Source of the DNA: Thalassomonas haliotis | GTDB lineage: Bacteria; Pseudomonadota; Gammaproteobacteria; Enterobacterales; Alteromonadaceae | Direction: 5' to 3' | Length of the DNA: 64,000 bases | Assembly: GCF_028657945.1 (NCBI RefSeq) | Contig: NZ_CP059693.1 | Span: 744,001-808,000 of the forward strand | Shown here: piece by piece, positions 51,822 to 63,706 of the stretch | How the letters are laid out: the number at the start of each line of letters is the position of its first letter | How positions within the stretch are numbered: position 1 is the first letter of the stretch | Notes under the pieces: model-generated | The model's database searches: none | What the model was told of the DNA's origin: nothing | What the model saw: only the letters and a program-made list of their open reading frames with translations | Program-made: the position numbers and the translations under genes

Positions 51822-52637
51822 ATGACAATAATAAAATCTCTAACGACCGCATCCCTGTTAACCTTTGGGATACTGGCATCAAGTTATACAACGGCGCACG
51901 TACACGAGGATAAATTGACCCAGGCATTAGCCGGCGAGCATAGATCCGATAAAAACAAAGCCCGTGATATCTACCGTCATCCGGAAAAAACCTTAGCCTT
52001 TTTTGGCTTTAATCCTAAGATGACCGTGGTAGAAATTGCCCCCGGCGGCGGTTGGTATACAGAAATTCTGGCACCGGCACTTAAAGGTTCAGGTAAGTTG
52101 TATGGCGCCCATTACCCGGATACCGGTGAAGATAACTATTACAGCAACTCCCGTAAACGCCTGGAAAAGAAATTGGCGGGCAACCCGGTGTTCAGTGAAG
52201 TTGAATTGACCAACTTCGTACCGAGAAAAGCCAGTGTACTTGCCCCGGCCGGCACTGCTGATTTAGTGTTAACTTTCCGTAACCTGCATAACTGGGGTCA
52301 TGACGGTGTAGAGCAAGTATTTAAAGATGCGGCTAAAGCTTTAAAAGCCGGTGGTGTTCTAGGTGTGGTTGAGCACAGAATGCCGACGGATATGGAGTGG
52401 GAAAAAAATAAACGCTCCGGTTACTTCCCTCAGGCTGATGTGGTAAAACTGGCGAAAGCAGCTGGCTTTACACTTGCTGCCAGCAGTGAAATAAATGCCA
52501 ACCCTAAAGATACCGCCAATCACCCCAAAGGGGTGTGGACCTTACCGCCGGTATTACGCTTAGGCGAACAGGATAAAGAAAAGTATCTTGCGATTGGTGA
52601 AAGTGATCGCATGACATTAAAATTTGTGAAGAAATAA
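51822..52637 (+). CDS. Exported SAM-dependent methyltransferase-like protein
   Basis: 271 residues with a Sec signal peptide (LASSYTTAHVHE) and a class I methyltransferase fold: motif I as MTVVEIAPGGGWYTEILAP, LVLTFRNLHNW (motif IV) and KAGGVLGVVEHR. It belongs to the family of predicted periplasmic methyltransferases (COG4798 as I recall). The SAM loop appears intact, which is puzzling as SAM is cytosolic. It sits alone between purH and purD. Function unknown. Confidence 0.85.
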   Translation: MTIIKSLTTASLLTFGILASSYTTAHVHEDKLTQALAGEHRSDKNKARDIYRHPEKTLAFFGFNPKMTVVEIAPGGGWYTEILAPALKGSGKLYGAHYPDTGEDNYYSNSRKRLEKKLAGNPVFSEVELTNFVPRKASVLAPAGTADLVLTFRNLHNWGHDGVEQVFKDAAKALKAGGVLGVVEHRMPTDMEWEKNKRSGYFPQADVVKLAKAAGFTLAASSEINANPKDTANHPKGVWTLPPVLRLGEQDKEKYLAIGESDRMTLKFVKK

Positions 52638-52708
52638 TATTTGAAGGAGCAGCTTTACTAATCTGCTCCTTTTTATTTGTGGTTTAGATAATTTTAGGAA
52701 TTAAATAA

Positions 52709-53992
52709 ATGAACGTTTTGGTTATCGGTGGTGGTGGTCGTGAACATGCATTGGCGTGGAAAGCGGCTCAGTCGGTTAATGTCACTAAAGTGTATGTTGC
52801 TCCGGGTAATGCCGGCACGGTAAATGAAGAGAAAATTGAAAATGTCGCTATCAGTGCCACAGATATTCCGGCGCTATTGGCATTTGCCCAAAATAACCAG
52901 ATCGAATTAACCATAGTTGGCCCGGAAGCTCCTTTGGTTATTGGTGTCGTTGATGAATTCAGAGCGGCGGGTTTGAATATTTTTGGTCCGAGCAAAGGCG
53001 CGGCTCAGCTGGAAGGTTCGAAAGCCTTCTCCAAGGACTTTTTTGCCCGTCATAATATTCCCACGGCGGCTTATCAGAACTTTACCGAAATAACCCCGGC
53101 AAAAGAATATGTACGCCAGCAAGGTACGCCAATCGTGATCAAGGCCGACGGATTAGCTGCAGGTAAAGGGGTGATCATCGCCGAAGATGAACAGCAGGCG
53201 TTTGCTGCCATCGAAGATATGCTTGAAGGCAATAAATTTGGTGATGCCGGCAGCCGGGTGGTCATTGAAGAATTTCTTACCGGTGAAGAAGCCAGCTTTA
53301 TTGTGATGGTTGACGGAGAAAATATCTTATCGTTTGCGTCATCTCAAGATCATAAAGCACGTGATAATGGCGATAAGGGACCGAACACAGGTGGCATGGG
53401 CGCCTATTCGCCTGCTCCGGTTGTTACCCAAGCGGTGAATGACTGGGCCATGGCTAATGTTATCAGACCAACCGTTGATGGTATGGCACAAGAAGGCAAT
53501 ACCTACACAGGCTTTCTTTATGCCGGTCTGATGATAGCCGAAGACGGTACAGCCAAAGTATTGGAATATAACTGCCGTTTTGGCGATCCGGAAACTCAGC
53601 CTATTATGATGCGTTTGCAGTCGGACCTGGTGGAGCTTTGCTTGATGGCTTGTCGTGGTGAGTTGGATCAGGCAACAATAGAGTTTGATCCCCGTGCTGC
53701 CGTCGGTGTTGTGCTTGCTGCCGGAGGTTATCCGAATGCATATCAACAAGGCCTGGCAATTTCTGGTCTAGATACCAATGTCAGCGGGCAGGCTAAGGTT
53801 TTCCACGCAGGAACAAAAATGACGGACAACCAGGTAGTGACTGCCGGTGGCCGGGTATTATGTGCAACCGCGCTAGGTGGTACTGTGACTGAAGCACAAG
53901 CTCAGGCTTATAAGCTGGTTGAGCAAATCAGCTGGCAAGATATGTATTACCGTACTGATATTGCTTACCGGGCAATTGCCAGGGAAAAGTAA
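52709..53992 (+). CDS. purD: Phosphoribosylamine-glycine ligase
   Basis: ATP-grasp enzyme, second step of purine synthesis. 427 aa. The N-terminal MNVLVIGGGGREHALAWKAAQS, the ATP-grasp PIVIKADGLAAGKGVIIAED, the signature GFLYAGLMIAEDGTAKVLEYNCRFGDPETQPIM and DKGPNTGGMGAYSPAP are intact. A weak TTAGGAATT ribosome site precedes ATG 52709. It ends at a bidirectional terminator shared with the convergent helical-repeat gene. Confidence 0.98.
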   Translation: MNVLVIGGGGREHALAWKAAQSVNVTKVYVAPGNAGTVNEEKIENVAISATDIPALLAFAQNNQIELTIVGPEAPLVIGVVDEFRAAGLNIFGPSKGAAQLEGSKAFSKDFFARHNIPTAAYQNFTEITPAKEYVRQQGTPIVIKADGLAAGKGVIIAEDEQQAFAAIEDMLEGNKFGDAGSRVVIEEFLTGEEASFIVMVDGENILSFASSQDHKARDNGDKGPNTGGMGAYSPAPVVTQAVNDWAMANVIRPTVDGMAQEGNTYTGFLYAGLMIAEDGTAKVLEYNCRFGDPETQPIMMRLQSDLVELCLMACRGELDQATIEFDPRAAVGVVLAAGGYPNAYQQGLAISGLDTNVSGQAKVFHAGTKMTDNQVVTAGGRVLCATALGGTVTEAQAQAYKLVEQISWQDMYYRTDIAYRAIAREK

Positions 53993-54014
53993 AGTCTTAG
54001 GTATAAAAAGACAT

Positions 54015-54043
54015 AAAAAGCCCGACTTTAAGTCGGGCTTTTT
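54015..54043. terminator. Bidirectional terminator purD / helical-repeat gene
   Basis: AAAAAGCCCGACT-TTA-AGTCGGGCTTTTT, a perfect stem with A and T tracts on both sides, between convergent genes. Confidence 0.95.
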
Positions 54044-54080
54044 ATGGTGGTCTATTTTATGGTGGTTATAGGGTTTTGAA

Positions 54081-54824
54081 TTATCGCTTGGCCAGCTCTT
54101 CTTGCTTGGCGCCGCCGGCAATTGCCGCTGCGATAACTGAATCTTCATGAGCACCTGCTTCAACGGCAGCGCTGATGATGTCCCTGGTTTGCTTTGACTG
54201 GCTGGAGCTTACCGCAAGAGAAACAACATCGTCGGCTTCATCAGGGTAAAGGGTTAATGCACTTTTAACTAATCCAGCTACCTGATCCGGCAGGGCTTTC
54301 ATTGCGCCGGTTAAAATATCTAGAAGTTTGCCCGGATAACTCAGCAGAGTATCATCAATTACATCGTCACTAACAAAAGGCTCGGTGATGATGGCAACCC
54401 GAACGATTTCTTCTATTTCCTTTGGACGATGTGAAGCTGCAATATTGACGATCTCCTTAGCATAGCCAGGTTCGGCTTCGACGGCGATACGTACTATGTT
54501 TTCGCTGTCGGTAACGTTTGCAGTGATCATAGTCTCAACCACCTCGGGAGCCAGTGCCGGCTCTGCCCGTAATGCGCCTATGATAATCTGGCGATATTTA
54601 GACGGGTAAGCATGTAAGGCAACTTCCAGAACGGTTTCAACCTGCTCCGGGTAACGTTTCAATATAGAGGCAACACTGTGCTGAAGGGAGATATGTTGTC
54701 TGACTTGCTGGTTAAGGAGTTTAGTAATAAATTTTTCTTGTTGTGTTAACTCTTTAGAAAATGCATTTAAGCTAAGCGCATTAAGCAGAAGTAAAGGGAG
54801 TATTAAGCTAATTATTTTTTTCAT
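54081..54824 (-). CDS. Exported helical-repeat protein of unknown function
   Basis: 247 residues from ATG 54824 (TTG 54839 is a weaker choice). A signal peptide (LLLNALSLNAFS) is followed by about ten tandem helical units of 17-18 residues with the pattern hhxxAhxxxPxxxxxIVxxAh (VLEVALHAYPSKYRQII; IVRIAVEAEPGYAKEIVNIA; IVRVAIITEPFVSDDVI; LVKSALTLYPDEADDVV). This suggests an alpha-solenoid, a scaffold for peptide or protein binding in the periplasm. It is convergent with purD and its promoter faces the rRNA operon. I do not recognise a family. Confidence 0.7.
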   Translation of the reverse strand: MKKIISLILPLLLLNALSLNAFSKELTQQEKFITKLLNQQVRQHISLQHSVASILKRYPEQVETVLEVALHAYPSKYRQIIIGALRAEPALAPEVVETMITANVTDSENIVRIAVEAEPGYAKEIVNIAASHRPKEIEEIVRVAIITEPFVSDDVIDDTLLSYPGKLLDILTGAMKALPDQVAGLVKSALTLYPDEADDVVSLAVSSSQSKQTRDIISAAVEAGAHEDSVIAAAIAGGAKQEELAKR

Positions 54825-54839
54825 TGTTATTATTCTCAA

Positions 54840-55061
54840 GCCATCTGTAGAAGATACTGCTTACATAAAGTTAGTCTGATTACCATTACAGGGCATTACA
54901 ATCTATTTCACCAACCAATATAGAACATATATTCAGATATATCTCCTGTGTATTTATACATGTAAATTTTGAACTGTGTGCCTGAATGCTTTAACTTTTG
55001 CCGGGAAAATGTCCGCTTTGTTTGAAATGCCAGCACTTGAACGATTAATTTAAAAAAGCGG
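54840..55061. other. Upstream activating region of the rRNA operon
   Basis: No gene supported. AT-rich tracts before the P1 promoter are consistent with UP element and Fis sites as in E. coli rrn operons, but I cannot place them exactly. The promoter of the minus-strand solenoid gene must also lie here. Confidence 0.4.
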
Positions 55062-55089
55062 TTGACGTCTGCAGGAAAATCTCTAAAAT
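55062..55089 (+). promoter_or_regulatory. rRNA operon promoter P1
   Basis: TTGACG (55062) and TAAAAT (55084) separated by 16 nt, followed by a GC-rich discriminator (GCGCATCC), as expected of stringently controlled rrn promoters. Confidence 0.8.
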
Positions 55090-55187
55090 GCGCATCCACT
55101 TCCACGGGGCAGCCCAACGAAGTGTTTTGATAAGTTTAAATGATGTAATCATCAGTTAAACAGCCAACAAAACTTTGAAAAAAGAGG

Positions 55188-55215
55188 TTGACATCAAAAC
55201 TGAGAAGCGTATCAT
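55188..55215 (+). promoter_or_regulatory. rRNA operon promoter P2
   Basis: TTGACA (55188) and TATCAT (55210) with 16-nt spacing and the same GCGCATC discriminator. Confidence 0.8.
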
Positions 55216-55291
55216 GCGCATCTCGCTTGAGACAAGGTCTTAAGCACGGTGATTAACGAATGCGCTTAATCACTTCATCCTAACCAGGATG

Positions 55292-55304
55292 AGTTCTTTA
55301 AAAA
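55292..55304 (+). promoter_or_regulatory. Leader boxA antitermination site
   Basis: AGTTCTTTAAAAA resembles boxA (TGCTCTTTAACA), placed in the rrn leader between P2 and 16S, where NusB/NusE bind in known operons. Confidence 0.6.
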
Positions 55305-55307
55305 TTA

Positions 55308-55336
55308 GTTATCATGCAATTTGTGTGGGCACTCAC
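55308..55336 (+). other. 16S processing stem, 5' strand
   Basis: GTTATCATGCAATTTGTGTG and the following bases pair with 57096-57124 (GTGTTCACACAAATTGCCTG core), bracketing 16S. This is the RNase III processing stalk. Confidence 0.75.
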
Positions 55337-55514
55337 GTTAATGTTGATTTTACCTAGTCCTTAGGGACAACTAAAACACTTAATGATGAATGACACACAA
55401 GTACGACTTACTTTTTAGTAAGTAATATTTACGTTTTGATTTTACTTTTTTAAAAGTAGAAACAAAAACGACAGAATTCATTGAGTCGAGAGCTTGTCTC
55501 TCACAAACGATTTT

Positions 55515-57057
<1,543 letters not shown>

Positions 57058-57095
57058 TCTTGAAGTAAAACAATACTAGCGAGTTCTTAGGAGCT

Positions 57096-57124
57096 GCGAG
57101 TGTTCACACAAATTGCCTGATAAC
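57096..57124 (+). other. 16S processing stem, 3' strand
   Basis: Complement of 55308-55336, with GTGTTCACACAAATTGCCTG at its core. It forms the RNase III stalk enclosing the 16S precursor. Confidence 0.75.
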
Positions 57125-57163
57125 GAAATTGAAGAAGAAACCCTTTACTGATGTAGTAAATAT

Positions 57164-57239
57164 GGGGCTATAGCTCAGCTGGGAGAGCGCCTGCCTTGCA
57201 CGCAGGAGGTCAGCAGTTCGATCCTGCTTAGCTCCACCA
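57164..57239 (+). tRNA. alaT: tRNA-Ala (TGC)
   Basis: 76 nt including encoded CCA. The acceptor stem GGGGCTA/TAGCTCC, the T-arm GTTCGATCC and the anticodon loop CTTGCAC with anticodon TGC at 57197-57199 give an intact cloverleaf. Located in the 16S-23S spacer. Confidence 0.98.
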
Positions 57240-57261
57240 TTATTTACACAGTATTGAACCT

Positions 57262-57338
<77 letters not shown>

Positions 57339-57451
57339 ATTCTTCTTGGAACAAGAGAGACCAAATTTAAGATATTCCCTGCTTACTAAAGAGTGGATAA
57401 TTTAAATTTGGTTTTTTTAACCAACTTTTTAACCGAATGCGCGTTAAAAAC

Positions 57452-57466
57452 TGTTCTTTAACAATC
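57452..57466 (+). promoter_or_regulatory. Spacer boxA antitermination site
   Basis: TGTTCTTTAACAATC in the spacer between tRNA-Ile and 23S closely matches boxA (TGCTCTTTAACA). Confidence 0.75.
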
Positions 57467-57702
57467 TGGAAAGCTGATATATATACCCGGTATTTATGAG
57501 TGGAAAGCGTGTCGCGCGCCGTACACAAATATCGTAAATATCGAACCTGACACATGATCTTCCTTATCATGTGTCACGATAGCACTCTTTCTTTTGAAGG
57601 AATGTTATCAACTCTTATTCAAGACACTCTATGAGTGCGTGAAAATGTCAGACTTTACAACTTAGTTCGGTTTAGTCACCGAACAGTTAAGTGTTTCTTC
57701 GG

Positions 57703-57721
57703 AAACCACTTGGGGTTGTAT
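57703..57721 (+). other. 23S processing stem, 5' strand
   Basis: CCACTTGGGGTTGTAT before 57722 pairs with ATACAACACCCAAGTGG after the 23S 3' end (60611-60627). Confidence 0.8.
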
Positions 57722-60610
<2,889 letters not shown>

Positions 60611-60612
<2 letters not shown>

Positions 60613-60627
60613 ACAACACCCAAGTGG
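60611..60627 (+). other. 23S processing stem, 3' strand
   Basis: ATACAACACCCAAGTGG, complementary to the segment just before the 23S 5' end. Confidence 0.8.
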
Positions 60628-60780
60628 TTTTCACGTTCATGTTCCAGACATGAACCTGACTTCCTCCATCCATGGAGGTCGTAGTTGTATGAAGACTGAC
60701 ACTATTTATTAGAAATAGAACATCACGTACACATAGATTTGAATAAGATATTATATACAGCATTCCAAGATTGATTTTTT

Positions 60781-60898
60781 CGCTTAGCGACAATAGCAAC
60801 GTGGTACCACCTGATCCCATGCCGAACTCAGAAGTGAAACGCGTTAGCGCCGATGGTAGTGTGGGAGTTCCCATGTGAGAGTAGGACATTGCTAAGCA
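60781..60898 (+). rRNA. rrf: 5S ribosomal RNA
   Basis: About 118 nt with the conserved core CACCTGATCCCATGCCGAAC, AGAAGTGAAACG and CGATGGTAGTGTGGG. Terminal helix GCTTAGC/GCTAAGC defines the ends to within a base or two. Last gene of the rRNA operon. Confidence 0.97.
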
Positions 60899-60906
60899 CC
60901 TATTTA

Positions 60907-60938
60907 GAAAAGCCCGACTCACTGAGTCGGGCTTTTTG
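60907..60938 (+). terminator. rRNA operon terminator
   Basis: AAAAGCCCGACTC-ACT-GAGTCGGGCTTTTT, perfect stem with T-tract, a few nt after 5S. Confidence 0.95.
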
Positions 60939-61169
60939 CTTTTCTAGAAAAATTCATATAACAGCAATCACTGTAGTACCGAAGATCACGCTAATACTTT
61001 TCATATTTTTCCGGTGCAGGACCTTGTACAGCAATCCATACGTTAACGCATAAATAGTACAAGATTAAATGCAGGCATAGCCTGATTTATCGTGTGAATT
61101 AGTCTTTTATTAATAGTGCCATCCAAGTCACAAAGGAGAGCGCCTATTCCAACATTGCTTATCTATTCA

Positions 61170-61187
61170 CTGTTGTTTTAACAACAG
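61170..61187. promoter_or_regulatory. Perfect inverted repeat CTGTTGTT-N2-AACAACAG upstream of symE
   Basis: An 18-bp dyad 76 bp before the symE-like start. It resembles a LexA box (CTGT-N8-ACAG) but the spacer is 10 nt, two too long, so a LexA role is doubtful. It may be another operator. Confidence 0.4.
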
Positions 61188-61205
61188 CAACAAAAGTCGC
61201 AACCC

Positions 61206-61225
61206 CTGAGTGCGTGAACACTCAG
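61206..61225 (-). ncRNA. Stem-loop in symE leader; candidate 3' end of a SymR-like antisense RNA
   Basis: CTGAGTG-CGTGAA-CACTCAG. Read on the minus strand the hairpin is followed by GGGGTTGCGACTTTTG, a poor but possible terminator. In E. coli the antisense RNA SymR overlaps the symE 5' region on the opposite strand. Only the position and fold support this here. Confidence 0.3.
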
Positions 61226-61262
61226 AGGTCGCTAACCACAACGAACTTACTCGGAGTACGTC

Positions 61263-61565
61263 ATGGCTGAATATCATCATACGTCAGAGCCAGGCTCGGC
61301 AAAAGTAAAATATCCCATTTATCGGCAACTTACCGTGCAGGAAACCCTCTGCGGGGCGTCAGCGAAAACCCGTGGCATAGGTATCAACTATGTGCCGGTC
61401 AAGCTTGAACCTTGCATTGTGCTCAGGGGAAAGTGGCTACACAAGGCAGGTTTTCCCATCGGGCAAAAGATTAGTATTGCGATCAACCAAGGGGAAATGA
61501 TCATTACATCTAAGCAAGTTGATGTTGCGGTCGATAACAGTCGGCAAACTGGGGACCAGCACTAA
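61263..61565 (+). CDS. symE: SymE-family toxin-like protein
   Basis: 100 residues. The core RQLTVQETL and CIVLRGKWLHKAGFPIGQKISIAINQGEMIITSK match the SymE fold (AbrB-like), seen in E. coli SymE as ITLKGQWLEAAGFATG. SymE is an SOS-induced type I toxin, later linked to nucleoid condensation and RNA cleavage, and repressed by the antisense RNA SymR. The start ATG 61263 lies after CTCGGAGTACGTC. It is shorter at the C-terminus than E. coli SymE (113 aa). It sits directly behind the rRNA operon and has a terminator at 61682-61711 downstream. Confidence 0.85.
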   Translation: MAEYHHTSEPGSAKVKYPIYRQLTVQETLCGASAKTRGIGINYVPVKLEPCIVLRGKWLHKAGFPIGQKISIAINQGEMIITSKQVDVAVDNSRQTGDQH

Positions 61566-61681
61566 AATGGAGCAACTAAACTGCTGTGCTGAAGCTGGCA
61601 CAGCAGTTTTAGTCTTGGCGCAATGCCAAAATACCGCCTTTCACACATCCGTGTTGTTTATTGCTAATTTTCCATTTAGAT

Positions 61682-61711
61682 AAGCCCGACTCGAAAGGGT
61701 CGGGCTTTTTG
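61682..61711. terminator. Terminator between symE and the ydjC-like pseudogene
   Basis: AAGCCCGAC-TCGAAAGG-GTCGGGCTTTTT with T-tract, usable by symE on the plus strand; the convergent pseudogene ends nearby. Confidence 0.9.
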
Positions 61712-61741
61712 CTTTCTTATTAAAATATATTCGTCGTTGCA

Positions 61742-62700
61742 CTAGCGATTTTGCATTGCGCGAAACTGTTTCCAGTTCAATAGCTGAATGTTCTGATCTT
61801 TCAGGAATATGGCTGTTTCCTGGGAAGTAAAAATCAATCTGTCGTCATTGCGACGTGAGGCACTTTTGGTAATGGCCCTTAACTCTTCGTCGTCAAAGCC
61901 GCAATGGATGATCAGTTGGCCAACGCCAGCTTCCATATTCTCCAGGGCATGGTAATAATTCTCTTTCCTTTGTACTAAGCTTTCCCCACCGTAAAATTGT
62001 AATACCGAGTCGAGTAGCGGTAAGTTATTTTCATCAAGTGTTTTGACTATCCTCTTTGTTCCGGTGGCAAGTCCCGGATATGCTTTGATAAACCTAGGGG
62101 GGATATCACGCAGGAAGAGGATGGGAAGAGCATATTCCAGCGCTAAGTTGACATAGACCTTACCAGGTCCGGTCGGCTTAATAAAGCGCCCATGTGCGTA
62201 TCCAGGTGGCTTAAAGGGATGCCGAACTGTTTGGCGCGATCAATTTGTGCCCGCAACTCAATGGCAACCTCATCTGCTTTGGCATGTTTGGCCACTTGTT
62301 TGACGTTATCCCAGAGGTAACCGTCTTTATCGATAAGACTGGTAACCTTTTCTCGGGGGGCTACCGGCCCCCAGCGATAATGCTGCCATTCTGAATTCAG
62401 TGTGAGATGGACGCCGTAATCGTGCTGCGGGTGTTTTTTGGCATAATCGGCAAATTCACTGAACCATGGGGTGGGCACCATGATGCTGGTCGAGGAAACA
62501 ATGCCTGATTCCAAGCATGCCATGGTGGCCATATTGACCGAATGAGACATACCGGCATCATCTGCATGGATGATCAGATATCGCTTCTGAGTTTCTGCGG
62601 ACGTGGCTGAAAGGTTTCCGGCTTCAACCTGTGCCAGTGCAGGAAAAAGTAAAGTAGCAAGCAACACAAAGCTGCAAGCAACTAAAGGGATTTTTCGCAT
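61742..62700 (-). pseudogene. Exported YdjC/ChbG-family carbohydrate deacetylase, frameshifted
   Basis: The N-terminal part (62700-62143) has a signal peptide ([19 protein letters not shown]) and the metal motif [15 protein letters not shown], then [17 protein letters not shown]. There the frame breaks near 62148-62152 (GTAAGGTCTATG, one base short of GTA AAG GTC TAT G) and a stop follows. The other frame continues without stops as [18 protein letters not shown]...LIIHCGFDDEELRAI to 61742. So a single 1-nt deletion splits an otherwise intact protein of about 319 residues. It may be a true mutation or a sequencing error. A GGAGAAGGATC ribosome site supports start 62700. Confidence 0.85.
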
Positions 62701-62828
62701 GGTAGATCCTTCTCCAGGCAATAAAATGAAAGCAATTTACCTTATCATGCAGGTTATGACATGACAATCCGTCATAGAAGTGGTTGAAACTGTCTTTAAA
62801 GCCGGTAGGCGAGCGTTAGTGACTATTG

Positions 62829-63578
62829 CTATTTGCCTAATTTCTTAAGCACGTTTTTCATGTGTTCTTTGAAGTATTTCTCTTCTTTTGATATTCCGCA
62901 GTTAAAGGATTGGGTGGCGGAAAGTCCTTCCATACCGACATTAGACAAGTCTTCGGTTACGGAGCAGGTACCATCATCATGTTTGGTTATCGACATACCT
63001 TGCGAATACTCAGTCGTGCTGTCAGCTTTTTTCTGGTCGGCATCTATGGTTTTTTTCGAATGCGGTACCGGTTGTTGCTTACCATGCATAACTGATGGCG
63101 ATTTGTGTTGCTGATACTGGGACATCCCCTCCTGTAGCAGCTGGTTATTGATGCTGTTGGTTAGTTTCTGCAACTGGTTACGGGCGGAAAACTTTTTTGG
63201 CGTTTTGTTCTTTTTTTCAGACTTTTTTACCATGCCGGGGGCTTTGGCGGTAGTGGCTTCACTTTGTTGTTTTTTATCGGTAATAACTGGGGGAACTTGA
63301 TCGATAGCAGGCGTCTTTTTAGCCGATAACGCTTCTTTTTTGTTAGCGGGGGGCAGAGGTTTTTTAAACTGTTCCTTTTCTGCTATTGGTTCTGACGGGG
63401 TAATGGGTACTTCCAATATCTTTATTTCAGGTTTAGGGATATATAAATAACTTTTTATCGCAGGTTTAGTGACGGGGTCCGGCTGCGGCAAGCGGGTGGT
63501 CATAGTAAGCAGGAGTAACAGTAAAATGCCGTGAACAATCAGGGAGAGAATGACAGCGGTATAACGTCTGTTTAGCAC
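62829..63578 (-). CDS. TonB-like N-terminally anchored protein of unknown function
   Basis: 249 residues. One N-terminal membrane helix (about 9-25, ILSLIVHGILLLLLLTM) is followed by a Pro/Lys/Glu-rich extended region of about 100 residues (PEIKILEVPITPSEPIAEK) like TonB or TolA. A Gln/Ser-rich middle follows, then a C-terminal domain with two cysteines in GTCSVTEDL and FNCGISKEEKYF. The canonical TonB C-terminal box is not recognised, so energy transduction is doubtful. It may be a periplasm-spanning envelope protein. Neighbouring genes give no clue. Confidence 0.6.
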   Translation of the reverse strand: MLNRRYTAVILSLIVHGILLLLLLTMTTRLPQPDPVTKPAIKSYLYIPKPEIKILEVPITPSEPIAEKEQFKKPLPPANKKEALSAKKTPAIDQVPPVITDKKQQSEATTAKAPGMVKKSEKKNKTPKKFSARNQLQKLTNSINNQLLQEGMSQYQQHKSPSVMHGKQQPVPHSKKTIDADQKKADSTTEYSQGMSITKHDDGTCSVTEDLSNVGMEGLSATQSFNCGISKEEKYFKEHMKNVLKKLGK

Positions 63579-63706
63579 AATAGCGAAAATATCATTATTA
63601 TTGTCGGGAAATAAATAGACTGGCCGGTGAATGATTAGTTCACAAATTATTGCTTATTACTTTTGAAATCAATAAAAAGCGGATCATCGCCAGGTGTTGG
63701 ATATCT

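Larger units (their letters stand above)
60939..61262. other. Region between 5S and symE
   Basis: No gene supported on either strand. It contains a perfect 8-bp inverted repeat at 61170-61187 and a 7-bp stem-loop at 61206-61225, both in the leader of the symE-like gene. Nothing else stands out. Confidence 0.55.

Noticed and set aside
61170-61187. LexA/SOS box upstream of symE
   Set aside because: The spacing of CTGT and ACAG is 10 nt, not 8, so it does not fit the gammaproteobacterial LexA consensus despite SymE being SOS-induced in E. coli.
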